From contig NZ_CP100470.1 of assembly GCF_030323145.1 (NCBI RefSeq), forward strand, positions 2,459,001-2,523,000: a stretch of DNA of 64,000 bases, written 5' to 3'. The position numbers and the translations under genes are program-made. This DNA comes from Mesorhizobium sp. C432A. Its GTDB lineage: Bacteria > Pseudomonadota > Alphaproteobacteria > Rhizobiales > Rhizobiaceae. Below, one piece after another: positions 42,208-50,602 of this stretch; position 1 is the stretch's first letter, and each line of letters starts with the position of its first letter. The notes under the pieces were generated by a model. It was not told where the DNA came from, ran no database searches, and worked only from the letters and a program-made list of their open reading frames with translations.

Positions 42208-43848
42208 CTATACCGCTGCTTCCTGGGCCGCCCATTTGCGCAGGATCTGCGCGGTGCGCTCCTCATTGATGTCGACCATGCGGGCAAGCCGCTCCTGCGG
42301 CGCCGGCCTGATCTTCTGACGAAGATCGTCGAGTGGAGTCGGGCCTGGGCGGCTGCCGGGCAAGGCAGCCGGCGCCTGTTCGGCGCTGGCGGCTTCGGGT
42401 GTCGGCAGTGAACGCTGGACGTCGTCGAAGCTCGGACCGGCAAGTGCCGGCGTCGGCCGCGCGCTCAGCGCGGTGGCCATCGGCCTCAGGCCGAAGAAGG
42501 CGACCAGGAACACCACGACGATGAAAGCGCCGGCGTTGATCATCGTACCGGCATGGGTTCCGATCGACGCCATTATGCCCGGCTGTTCGACCGCCTCGCC
42601 GTCGAGCCCGTCGATGAACTCGACGGCCGAGACATCGATGATGTCGCCGCGCTTGTCGTCGAAGCCAGTGGCCGAAGCCACCATCTTCTGGATGTCGGCA
42701 ACGCGCTTGGCGATCTGCTCGGGCGTTGCGTCCTTGCCGAGGATGGTCATCAGCCGCTGCTGATTGACGACGACGGCGATCGACATCTTGGTGACGGAAT
42801 AGCCGTTCGAGACTGTGGCGATCTTCTTGGAGTTGATCTCGTAATTGGTGATCTCCTCCTTGCGATCATTCTCCGATGACGTCTGCGGACCATCGGTGCT
42901 GGTCGCCTGGGTCTCGGGCAGGTTCTGCTCGACGGTGGCCGGGGTCGAGGCCTGCCTCTGATTGCTGTTTTCGTTGGCGCGCACCGACTGCACGGAACGC
43001 TCCACGCGTGACTCCGGATCGAAGATCGTCTCTTCGGTCTGGCGGGTGTCGGTGTTGACATCGGCCTTGACGCTGGCGCGGAAATTGTCGGGGCCGAGAT
43101 AAGGCGTCAGCGCGCGGCGGATGTTGTCGCCGATCTGCGCCTCGACGGTCTGCTCGACGCCGAGCGTGCGGGCAGCACTTGTGTTGGAGGGATCGTCGCC
43201 GGCGGCGAGAAGGTTGCCGTTGGAATCGAGCACGGTAACCTTGTCGGCCGACAGGCCCGGCACGGCGGCGGCGACGAGATGGCGGATCGACATGGCGCTC
43301 TTTTCGGCGTCGATGCCGGAATAGCGGATGACCACCGAGGCGGAGGGTTGCTGTTCGTCGCGGCGGAAATTGGCGCGCTCGGACATGACGATGTGAACGC
43401 GGGCGGCCTTGATGCCGGATATCGACTGGATGGTGCGGGCGATCTCGCCTTCCAGCGCGCGCACGCGGGTGATCTGCTGCATGAAGGAGGTCAGGCCAAG
43501 AGAACCGACATTGTCGAACAGTTCGTAGCCGGCATTGGCGCTGGTCGGCAGGCCCTTTTCGGCGAGCAGCATGCGCGCCTGCGCGGTGGTGCCGGCCGGC
43601 ACCAGCACGGAGGTGCCGTCGGAGCCGACGTCGAAGCCGATGCCGGCTTCGCCGAGCACCAGGCCGATCTGGTTCACGTCGGAGCGATCGAGCCCGACAT
43701 AGAGCGTCTCATAGGCCGGGCGGTTGAGATAGACCGAGCCGATGCCGATGACGGCCATCACCAATGCGGCAATGCCGGCCAGCATGGCAAGGCGCCTGAC
43801 GCCAAATGCCCTGAGATTCGAGATGATGCTCTGGATCTGTTGCGGCAC
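42208..43848 (-). CDS. fliF: flagellar MS-ring protein FliF
   Basis: 546 residues. TM1 is at about 20-40 and TM2 near 440-460. The ring-building motifs are visible: YVGLDRSDVNQIGLVLGEAGIGFDV, MLLAEKGLPTSANAGYELFD, ITRVRALEGEIARTIQSI. The C-terminal tail (DDLRQKIRPAPQERLARMVDINEERTAQILRKWA) binds FliG. The start codon is GTG. It is the base of the flagellar motor, embedded in the inner membrane. Confidence 0.95.
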   Translation of the reverse strand: MPQQIQSIISNLRAFGVRRLAMLAGIAALVMAVIGIGSVYLNRPAYETLYVGLDRSDVNQIGLVLGEAGIGFDVGSDGTSVLVPAGTTAQARMLLAEKGLPTSANAGYELFDNVGSLGLTSFMQQITRVRALEGEIARTIQSISGIKAARVHIVMSERANFRRDEQQPSASVVIRYSGIDAEKSAMSIRHLVAAAVPGLSADKVTVLDSNGNLLAAGDDPSNTSAARTLGVEQTVEAQIGDNIRRALTPYLGPDNFRASVKADVNTDTRQTEETIFDPESRVERSVQSVRANENSNQRQASTPATVEQNLPETQATSTDGPQTSSENDRKEEITNYEINSKKIATVSNGYSVTKMSIAVVVNQQRLMTILGKDATPEQIAKRVADIQKMVASATGFDDKRGDIIDVSAVEFIDGLDGEAVEQPGIMASIGTHAGTMINAGAFIVVVFLVAFFGLRPMATALSARPTPALAGPSFDDVQRSLPTPEAASAEQAPAALPGSRPGPTPLDDLRQKIRPAPQERLARMVDINEERTAQILRKWAAQEAAV

Positions 43849-43987
43849 GATTCAAGCGCTCCCAGCATGATATTCCGTGGGAACACTAGACCGCGAAGCT
43901 TGTGCGAAGATGATAGAGCATGTCGCCCGGAAGTGTGCAGCGGTTCCGGGTCAACGACATGCGTCAAAACACACCCATACAGGAAAG

Positions 43988-44008
43988 GGCCGCGCTGTTG
44001 GCGCGGCC
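43988..44008 (-). terminator. terminator hairpin downstream of flagellin gene 1
   Basis: GGCCGCGC/GCGCGGCC with a 5-base loop (CAACA on the minus strand), followed by CTTTCCT on the transcribed strand. Found 30 bp after the stop codon. The second flagellin gene has the same stem-loop. Confidence 0.7.
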
Positions 44009-44037
44009 TATTCAAGGAAGAGAAAGCCGGGTCAGGC

Positions 44038-44922
44038 TTACTGCTTGAACAGCGCCAGGATCGACTGCGAGTTGCCGTTGGCGATCGACAGCGACTGGAT
44101 GCCGAGCTGCTGCTGGACCTGGAGGGCCTGCAGCCGCGTGGATTCCTTGTTCATGTCGGCGTCGACCAGCGCGCCGACGCCCTTGTCGATGGAGTCCGAG
44201 AGGTTCGACAGGAAGCTCTTCTGGGTATCGATGCGCGACTTGGCGGCGCCGAGATAGGCGGCACCCGTGGACAGCTTGGCAAGCGCCGTTTCAACGGCGC
44301 CGAGTGCGGTGTCGATGGCCGCCGGGAGGACCTGGGTGGTGCTGGGATCGAAGAAGGTCGTCGCCAGCAGAGCGCCGACGATGCCGCCGGTGCCGGGAAG
44401 ATCGAGGACCTGCGTGTCGGCCGCCTTGACGTCGATGGTGTCGATGGCGACGGTCGTGCCGGTGCGGTTATAGGACGCGACGATCTTCAGGTCGGAGGTC
44501 GCAGCAGCGTCGTTCTGCAGCAGGTTCGAGCCGGCATAGGAGGCGTTGGTGACCGACGACTTGATCTGGTCCTGGATAGCCTTGATCTCAGTGGCGATCT
44601 TCTGCTGGTCGTCCTTGCTGGCGCTGCGTGCAGTGACCAGCTTGGCCTTGATCAGGTCGACCTGGTCCTTGATGTCGGTGATGGCGGTGTAGGCGGTATC
44701 GACCTTGCCGGCGCCGAGGCCAAGCGCGTCCTGAACGGCCGAAAGCGCCTTGTTGTCGGACTTCATCGTGGTGGCGATCGACCAGTAGGCGGCGTTGTCG
44801 CTGGCGGTGGCGACGCGGTAGCCGGTCGAAATGCGTGACTGGGTGGTTTCAAGCTGCTTGTTGGTGTTGTTCAGGCTCTGCAGCGCGGTCAGAGCCGAAG
44901 CGTTCGTCATGATGCTAGCCAA
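44038..44922 (-). CDS. fliC: flagellin 1
   Basis: 294 residues, a short rhizobial flagellin: N-terminal SIMTNASALTALQSLNNTNKQLETTQSRISTGYRVATASDNAAYWSIATTMKSDNKAL, C-terminal DMNKESTRLQALQVQQQLGIQSLSIANGNSQSILALFKQ. It lacks a large surface domain, consistent with complex-type flagella. No Cys and no His. The start is a TTG (MASIMTN) with AAGGGG nine bases upstream. A 7-bp hairpin is in the leader. It is a tandem paralogue of flagellin 2. Confidence 0.95.
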   Translation of the reverse strand: MASIMTNASALTALQSLNNTNKQLETTQSRISTGYRVATASDNAAYWSIATTMKSDNKALSAVQDALGLGAGKVDTAYTAITDIKDQVDLIKAKLVTARSASKDDQQKIATEIKAIQDQIKSSVTNASYAGSNLLQNDAAATSDLKIVASYNRTGTTVAIDTIDVKAADTQVLDLPGTGGIVGALLATTFFDPSTTQVLPAAIDTALGAVETALAKLSTGAAYLGAAKSRIDTQKSFLSNLSDSIDKGVGALVDADMNKESTRLQALQVQQQLGIQSLSIANGNSQSILALFKQ

Positions 44923-44946
44923 GATATTTACCCCTTTTCAAACACT

Positions 44947-44965
44947 GGCGTGTCCCGAACACGCC
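44947..44965 (-). promoter_or_regulatory. hairpin in the flagellin 1 leader
   Basis: GGCGTGT/ACACGCC with a five-base loop, centred 34 bp before the TTG start codon. A hairpin at a comparable position precedes flagellin 2 (46126-46146). Possible target of FlbT/FlaF-type post-transcriptional control. Confidence 0.4.
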
Positions 44966-45026
44966 GGATCAACTTCATCAAGGGGGTAGGCATAAGCCCA
45001 TCGACCGTATGGTCTGCCCGCCATGG

Positions 45027-45070
45027 AATGGTTAACCATGACTACCGGGATATGGTTAACGGCCTGTTAA
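45027..45070 (-). promoter_or_regulatory. candidate CtrA-type site and GGTTAACC palindrome upstream of flagellin 1
   Basis: TTAA-N7-TTAA at 45056-45070 (TTAACGGCCTGTTAA) matches the full CtrA consensus. A 12-bp palindrome ATGGTTAACCAT lies beside it at about 45028-45039. Both are in the region before flagellin 1; CGGTTAACCG also occurs before flagellin 2 (about 46238). Confidence 0.5.
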
Positions 45071-45149
45071 ACCAAGCCATTCAGGGCGCTGGCCAAGAGC
45101 AAAAATCGGCAGCCATTCAGCAAGACAATCAACAGCCGCAAAAGAAATC

Positions 45150-45172
45150 GGGCCGCGCTGTTGGCGCGGCCC
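45150..45172 (-). terminator. terminator hairpin downstream of flagellin gene 2
   Basis: GGGCCGCGC/GCGCGGCCC with the same 5-base loop as the flagellin 1 terminator, followed on the transcribed strand by CGATTTCTTTT. The shared stem indicates that the terminators were duplicated with the genes. Confidence 0.75.
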
Positions 45173-45203
45173 GACGGATGGTGTCAGTCGTAATGTCGAG
45201 AGA

Positions 45204-46088
45204 TCAGCCGCGGAAGAGCGACAGGATCGACTGCGAGTTGCCGTTGGCGATCGACAGCGCCTGGATGCCGAGCTGCTGCTGGACCTGCAGGGCCTGCAGC
45301 CGCGTCGATTCCTTGTTCATGTCGGCGTCGACCAGCGCGCCGACGCCCTTGTCGATCGAGTCCGACAGGTTCGACAGGAAGCTCTTCTGGGTGTCAATGC
45401 GCGACTTGGCGGCGCCGAGCGAGGCAGCGCCGGTGGACAGCTTGGCAAGCGCGGTTTCAACAGTGCCGAGCGCGGTGTCGATGGCGGCGGGGGTAACCGC
45501 CGTGGTGCTCGGGTCGAAGAAGGCAGCGGCGAGCAGGCCGCCGACGATGCCGCCCGTGCCGGCGACATCGAGAACCTGCGTATCGGCTGCCTTGACGTCG
45601 ATGGTGTCGATGGTGACGGTCGCGCCGGTACGGTTGTAAGCCGCAACGATCTTCAGGTCGGACGCAGCGGCAGCGTCGTTCTGCAGCAGGTTCGAGCCGG
45701 CGAAGTTGGCGTTGGCGACCGAGGACTTGATCTGCGCCTGGATGGCGTTGATTTCGGTCGCGATCTTCTGCTGGTCTTCCTTCGAGGCGCTACGGGCAGT
45801 GACCAGCTTGGTCTTGATCAGGTCGACCTGGTCCTTGACGTCGTTGATGGCGGTGTAGGCGGTGTCAACCTTGCCGGCGCCGAGGCCGAGGGCGTCCTGC
45901 ACGGCCGAGTTGGCCTTGTTGTCGGACTTCATCGAGGTCGCGATCGACCAGTAAGCGGCGTTGTCGGAAGCGGTGGCAACGCGGTAGCCGGTCGAGATGC
46001 GGGCCTGCGTCTGCTCGAGGGATTTGTTGGTGTTGTTCAGGCTCTGCAGCGCGGTCAGCGCCGAGGCGTTCGTCATGATACTGGACAT
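45204..46088 (-). CDS. fliC: flagellin 2
   Basis: 294 residues, nearly identical in plan to flagellin 1 (MSSIMTNASALTALQSLNNTNKSLEQTQARISTGYRVA ... ISIANGNSQSILSLFRG); the pair differ mostly by scattered conservative changes, with a more variable centre around residues 170-225. ATG start. It is separated from flagellin 1 by a terminator and a regulatory region, so the two are transcribed separately. Rhizobia typically build filaments from one principal and several minor flagellins; which this is cannot be told from sequence. Confidence 0.95.
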   Translation of the reverse strand: MSSIMTNASALTALQSLNNTNKSLEQTQARISTGYRVATASDNAAYWSIATSMKSDNKANSAVQDALGLGAGKVDTAYTAINDVKDQVDLIKTKLVTARSASKEDQQKIATEINAIQAQIKSSVANANFAGSNLLQNDAAAASDLKIVAAYNRTGATVTIDTIDVKAADTQVLDVAGTGGIVGGLLAAAFFDPSTTAVTPAAIDTALGTVETALAKLSTGAASLGAAKSRIDTQKSFLSNLSDSIDKGVGALVDADMNKESTRLQALQVQQQLGIQALSIANGNSQSILSLFRG

Positions 46089-46125
46089 GGCTACTCGTAC
46101 CTTGATTTTTACAGGGTGTTTTTGA

Positions 46126-46146
46126 CATACCGGCTTTTCCGGTATG
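46126..46146 (-). promoter_or_regulatory. hairpin in the flagellin 2 leader
   Basis: CATACCGG/CCGGTATG with a five-base loop, about 38 bp before the ATG. On the minus strand it is not followed by a T-tract (TCAAAAACACC), so it is more likely a leader control element than a terminator of the upstream fliP transcript. Confidence 0.45.
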
Positions 46147-46298
46147 ACGGAGCGGCATCATGCCAATGATCGTGAGACCCGATCACCCGCCATCTGCGAG
46201 CAATATGCGGGCAAGTCCCTACCAAAGGGCTAAACGGGACGGTTAACCGGAAATATATTGCATAAAACTTTAGCAAGGCGCCAACGGCGCGCGGACGG

Positions 46299-47030
46299 TC
46301 AGGTGAAGGAGCGCACCAGGCTGCCGACAAGCAGGTTCCAGCCGTCGATGAGGACGAAGAACAGGATCTTGAAGGGCAGCGAAACGACGGTCGGCGGCAG
46401 CATCATCATGCCCATGGCCATGGTGATGGTGGCGACGATCAGGTCGATGACGAGGAACGGCAGCACGATCAGGAAGCCGATCTCGAAGCCGCGGCGGATT
46501 TCGGAGATCATGAAGGCCGGCACCAGGATGCGCAGGTCGACGGTGTCCCTGGCAACGACCTGGCCGCGTTCGCGGGCGAGATCGGCGAACAGGTCGAAGT
46601 CCTTGTCGCGGACATTGTGCAGCATGAAGGTGCGGAACGGGTCCGAAATCTTTTCGAACGCCTCGGTCTGGCTGATCTGGTTGTCCATCAGCGGCTTGAC
46701 GCCGGTGTTCCAGGCCTGGTCGAAGGTCGGCGCCATGACGTAGAAGGTCATGAACAGCGACAGCGAGATCAGGATCAGATTGGCCGGCGTCGACTGCAGG
46801 CCGATGCCGGCGCGCAGGATCGAGAAGGCGATGACGAAGCGGGTGAAGCTCGTCACCATGATCAACAGGCCCGGCGCCACCGACAGCACGGTGATCAGAC
46901 CGAACATCTGGATGATATAGCCGACGGTGGCGCCGTCGGCCTTGCCGATGCCGCCGAGATCGAGCTGCTGGGCGGCGGCGACAGAGGTGGCGGCGACGAC
47001 GATCGCGGCGGCGAGGACGAGTTTTCTCAT
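46299..47030 (-). CDS. fliP: flagellar export protein FliP
   Basis: 243 residues with a signal peptide (MRKLVLAAAIVVAATSVAAAQQ) and four TM helices. Signature sequences: TSFTRFVIAFSILRAGIGLQSTPANLILISLSLFMTFYVMAPT and LVPAFMISEIRRGFEIGFLIVLPFLVIDLIVATITMAMGMMMLPP. It is a core component of the export gate. Its start overlaps fliL by 4 nt; the reading frame open to 47654 is discounted because it crosses fliL. Confidence 0.95.
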   Translation of the reverse strand: MRKLVLAAAIVVAATSVAAAQQLDLGGIGKADGATVGYIIQMFGLITVLSVAPGLLIMVTSFTRFVIAFSILRAGIGLQSTPANLILISLSLFMTFYVMAPTFDQAWNTGVKPLMDNQISQTEAFEKISDPFRTFMLHNVRDKDFDLFADLARERGQVVARDTVDLRILVPAFMISEIRRGFEIGFLIVLPFLVIDLIVATITMAMGMMMLPPTVVSLPFKILFFVLIDGWNLLVGSLVRSFT

Positions 47031-47527
47031 TCGAGCAGCAATGTCCTGATCAGAACCTGTTTGGCATGGCCACCGCTGCGGATTGCGGCGCGCTCCTCGA
47101 GGTCGGCTTTCAAATGCTGGTAGCCGCTGGCGCCTTCGATCTGATGCATCTTCAGGGTGCGGACCATGGCAAGCAGGTCCTGGTGAATGCTTTCGGTAAG
47201 TTCCGGCGGCTGCGGCGCATCGTAGACCACCGACGCTTCCAGCCTTATCCAGGTGTCGGCAGGCGAAGCCAGATTGGTGGTGATCGGCGCCAGCTGGACA
47301 AGCGTCGGCCCGGTGCCGGGCGCATGTTCGGCCGCCTTGCTCGGTTGCTCGGCGTTGGACTGGTTCTCGGGCGCGGCGGGCACCGGCACCGGTCCCCCGA
47401 CGCCCTTCAGATAGCCGCCGGACATCCAGCCCATGCCGATCGCGGCGCCCGTCATCGCCAGCAGCATCGCAAGCTGGATGACAAGCGACGGGCCCTTTTT
47501 TTGCTGAACCTGTTCGACATTTGCCAC
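47027..47527 (-). CDS. fliL: flagellar basal-body protein FliL
   Basis: 166 residues. A short cytoplasmic N-terminus, one TM helix (LVIQLAMLLAMTGAAIGMGWMSGGYL) and a periplasmic stomatin-like domain (VQLAPITTNLASPADTWIRLEASVVYDAPQPPELTESIHQDLLAMVRTLKMHQIEGASGYQHLKADLEERAAIRSGGHAKQVLIRTLLLE) fit FliL, which surrounds the stator and supports torque. The start is GTG with GGAG upstream. Confidence 0.92.
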   Translation of the reverse strand: MANVEQVQQKKGPSLVIQLAMLLAMTGAAIGMGWMSGGYLKGVGGPVPVPAAPENQSNAEQPSKAAEHAPGTGPTLVQLAPITTNLASPADTWIRLEASVVYDAPQPPELTESIHQDLLAMVRTLKMHQIEGASGYQHLKADLEERAAIRSGGHAKQVLIRTLLLE

Positions 47528-47544
47528 GGCGCCGTTCTCCAGTC

Positions 47545-48249
47545 CTAAAAGGGGAGGACTTGGTCGAGGATCTGCTGACCGTAAGCGGGCTGCTGGATTT
47601 CGCTGACGCGGCCGCGGCCGCCATAGGAGATGCGCGCCTCGGCGATGCGTTCATAAGAGATGGTGTTTTCAGCGCCGATATCGGATGGACGCACCATGCC
47701 GGCGATGGTCAGCACCCTGAGCTCGTAATTGACGCGCACCTCCTGTGAGCCCCGGATCATCAGATTGCCGTTGGGCAGGACTTCGGTGACGACGGCGGCG
47801 ACGTTGAGCTCGAGGTTCTCCGAGCGCTTGATTTCGCCGTCCGCATTGGTTTCGGTGGTGGAACTCAAGCCGGCGTCGCCCTTGCCGCTGGTGGTGGCAC
47901 CTTCCCATCCGAGGTTGACGTCATAGCCGAGCTTGCGCCCGGCGGTGCGGCTGCGGTCGTTCTGGTTCTTGAAGTTGGCCTTGTCGTTGAGCTTGATCCT
48001 GACGGTCAGGATGTCGCCGTCGCGCAGCGCGCGTGGGTCGGTGAACAACCGGCTCTGGCGATCGTCCCACAGCGAGAATTTCTTCACCGGCGCGGCTGGC
48101 GTTTCGGGATAGGAGTAGGGCGCATTGACGCTGCCGGTAATGCCGGTGCCAACCGGCGACAGCGCCGGCTCCCTGCCGATCTCCCTGGGGTCGGAGGCGC
48201 ATCCGGCAAGTGAAGCCGTGGCGACCAGGGCGAGAATATGCGACTTCAT
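47545..48249 (-). CDS. flgH: flagellar L-ring lipoprotein FlgH
   Basis: 234 residues. Lipoprotein signal with lipobox LAGC (Cys at about 17). The L-ring pattern follows: SLWDDRQSRLFTDPRALRDGDILTVRIKLNDKANFKNQNDRSR, and the C-terminal YELRVLTIAGMVRPSDIGAENTISYERIAEARISYGGRGRVSEIQQPAYGQQILDQVLPF. It forms the outer-membrane ring. It overlaps motE by 4 nt. Confidence 0.95.
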   Translation of the reverse strand: MKSHILALVATASLAGCASDPREIGREPALSPVGTGITGSVNAPYSYPETPAAPVKKFSLWDDRQSRLFTDPRALRDGDILTVRIKLNDKANFKNQNDRSRTAGRKLGYDVNLGWEGATTSGKGDAGLSSTTETNADGEIKRSENLELNVAAVVTEVLPNGNLMIRGSQEVRVNYELRVLTIAGMVRPSDIGAENTISYERIAEARISYGGRGRVSEIQQPAYGQQILDQVLPF

Positions 48250-48827
48250 GACGGATCTACCCTTCGGGCCGCGCTGGCCATGATGCCGGTGAGTGTGGCC
48301 GCTGCCTTCTGGTCCATCTCGTTGAGAATGACGCCGGCTTTGCGCGAATCGAGTTTCATCAGGATGGCGGCGGCGAGATCGGCGTTGACCATGGCCAGGC
48401 GCTCGGCCGCGGCATCCGGTTTCATGCCGGCATAGATCTTGACGACGCCATCCTCGGCGCGGGCCAGGAAAACTTCACGCCGCTTCAGCCATTGCTCGTA
48501 TTCGGCGCGCTTGTCGTCCAGCGCCTTCATGCGCAGGTCGATGCCGGCCTGCAGCTGCTTCAGCTCTCCGGCCTGCAGCGCGTAACGGCGGTCGCGGGCG
48601 GCGTCGGCGATGTTGGAGCAGAAGCGCTGGATCTCGCTTTCATCGGGCACCTTCTCGCGGACCAGCTGCTGCACTGCCGCCGGCTGTTGCCCGCCAGGCA
48701 GAACCTGCCGCACCGCTTCTTCCGCGCGGACAGTGCCGCCGGCAAGGACGGTGGCGGCGATGACGCAAGCTGCCAAGGCTGCGCTGCGTCGGTGCTGCTT
48801 TTGGGAAAAGAAATCGATCATCGGCAT
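48246..48827 (-). CDS. motE: periplasmic chaperone MotE
   Basis: 193 residues with a signal peptide ending near VRA|EEAV. A long coiled-coil (ARDRRYALQAGELKQLQAGIDLRMKALDDKRAEYEQWLKRREVFLARAEDGVVKIYAGM) is followed by a MgtE-N-like helical domain (ERLAMVNADLAAAILMKLDSRKAGVILNEMDQKAAATLTGIMA). In S. meliloti MotE, encoded between flgI and flgH, is a dimeric chaperone that stabilises MotC; the same position is seen here. The start may be two codons later. Confidence 0.88.
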   Translation of the reverse strand: MPMIDFFSQKQHRRSAALAACVIAATVLAGGTVRAEEAVRQVLPGGQQPAAVQQLVREKVPDESEIQRFCSNIADAARDRRYALQAGELKQLQAGIDLRMKALDDKRAEYEQWLKRREVFLARAEDGVVKIYAGMKPDAAAERLAMVNADLAAAILMKLDSRKAGVILNEMDQKAAATLTGIMASAARRVDPS

Positions 48828-48830
48828 GGC

Positions 48831-50072
48831 CTATTGGAGAACCAGATCGGCCTGCAAAGCGCCGGCCGACTTGATGCCTTGCAAAATGGCAATGATGCCG
48901 TCCGGCTTGACGCCGAGACGGTTGAGGCCCGACACCAGCGTTTCGAGGTTCGGTCCGTCGAGCACATTGACGCGGGCGTCAGGCCGCGTGGCATCGATGG
49001 TGGTGAAGGGTTCCTCCGCTGTCACGCCCTTGGAGAACGGTTCCGGCTGGACGATCTTCGGCTGTTCGGTGATGCGCACGGTGAGCGTGCCGTGGCTGAT
49101 CGCCACCCGCGAGATCTTGACCTCGTTGCCGATGACGATGGTGCCGGTGCGTTCGTCGATGACGACGCGTGCCGGCGTGTCGGTCTCGACCACCAAATTC
49201 TCGATCTCGGCGTAGAAGCGCGCCGCCGAAACATTCTTCGGCCGCCTGATCTGCACGGTACGTGCATCGCGCTCCGCCGCCACGCGCATGCCGAAGCGTT
49301 GCGAGGTGTAGCCGTTGATGGCGTCGGCGATGCGAACGGCAGTGGAGAAATCGGGGTTGCGCAATTGCAAGGTGAGCAGCGCCTGGTCCTCGAATTCGGC
49401 GCGCACCGTGCGCTCGACGATGGCGCCGTTGGGCACGCGGCCGGCCGTCGGCACGCCCTGCGTCAGCTTTTCGGCATCGCCTTGGGCGGTGAAGCCGGAA
49501 ACGATGACCGAGCCTTGCCCGACAGCATAGATCTCGCCATCGGCCGCCTTCAGTGGCGTCATTATCAGCGTGCCGCCGGCAAGCGATGTGGCGTCGCCCA
49601 TGGAGGAGACGTCGATGTCGATGCGGGCGCCCGACTGCACGTAAGGCGGCATGTTGGCGGTGACGATGACGGCGGCGACGTTCTTGGCCCGCGCGCTGCC
49701 ACCTTCGGTGGCGATGCCGAGATTTTCGAGCATGGCGCGGATCGACTGTTCGGTGAAGGGCGAATTGCGCAGGCTGTCGCCCGATCCGGCGAGGCCGATG
49801 ACGAGGCCGTAGCCGACGAGCTGGTTGTCGCGCGAAGCCTGCAGCTGCGCAATGTCCTTGATGCGCGATGCGACCTGGCCGGGTGGCAGAGAGCTTGGGC
49901 CGTTGGAGACCCTGAACATGCGGTTGGTGGTGGCCGGATCGTATTCGGGATCGACAAAGGCGCCGCCATTCTGGCCGGCAAGATCGCGCTTTTGCTTCGG
50001 CGTAAGACCGTCGGCCAGCGCCGGCTGCAGGCCGACAACGGCCGCGAGCAGAAGGGCAGCTCCGCGTCTCAT
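48831..50072 (-). CDS. flgI: flagellar P-ring protein FlgI
   Basis: 413 residues with a signal peptide ([16 protein letters not shown]). Conserved P-ring motifs: [100 protein letters not shown]-like sequence, and the C-terminal [31 protein letters not shown]. Assembles around the rod in the peptidoglycan layer, aided by FlgA. It overlaps flgA by 4 nt. Confidence 0.96.
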   Translation of the reverse strand: [413 protein letters not shown]

Positions 50073-50596
50073 GACGCGCTGACCCGGATGGTGCCGTCAG
50101 CCATCACCGTGCCGGAAAAGATCTTGCCGCTGTCTGTGTTGCGGACCTTTATCAAATCGCCGGCGGCACCCGGCTGCAGCGACACCGCCGTGGCCGAAAT
50201 GGTGAGGTCGCCGGCGATGAAATAGACCTGCACGTCGGCGCCCTGTTCGACCAGCCAGGCGTCGCGGATGGCGGCGACCGGGATATAGCGGCCGGGCAGC
50301 AGCGTGCGCTTGGCGACCTTGCCCTGGAGTTCCATGGCCCGCGTGGCGACCGCATCTGGCCTGTGCTTGCCGGGGAGCAGCGTCACCGGTTTCAGCACGC
50401 CGGTGTCGATCATCTCGCCGGGATAAATGACCCGGTTGGGGATCAGAACGATCTCGCCGGTTGCCTGACTGCTCGCGACCTGAGTGGTGGTCTGCTGGTC
50501 TGCGCTCTCCTGGGCAAACGCCGGCACACCGCCGGCTACCAGCGCGAGCATCAGCGCGGTGCGGCAAAGCGCGGAGCGGGAGGCCGGAGAGAGCAT
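50069..50596 (-). CDS. flgA: P-ring chaperone FlgA
   Basis: 175 residues. A signal peptide (ALMLALVAGGVPAFA|QES) is followed by an SAF domain: IPNRVIYPGEMIDTGVLKPVTLLPGKHRPDAVATRAMELQGKVAKRTLLPGRYIPVAAIRDAW, then DVQVYFIAGDLTISATAVSLQPGAAGDLIKVRNTDSGKIFSGTVMADGTIRVSA. It is required for P-ring assembly of FlgI, whose gene follows with a 4-nt overlap. The ATG at 50596 is preferred over the TTG one codon earlier. Confidence 0.93.
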   Translation of the reverse strand: MLSPASRSALCRTALMLALVAGGVPAFAQESADQQTTTQVASSQATGEIVLIPNRVIYPGEMIDTGVLKPVTLLPGKHRPDAVATRAMELQGKVAKRTLLPGRYIPVAAIRDAWLVEQGADVQVYFIAGDLTISATAVSLQPGAAGDLIKVRNTDSGKIFSGTVMADGTIRVSAS

Positions 50597-50602
50597 CAAA
50601 CC

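Noticed and set aside
46299..47654. 451-residue form of FliP
   Set aside because: The extension runs through fliL in another frame; an ATG with signal peptide is present in the usual place.
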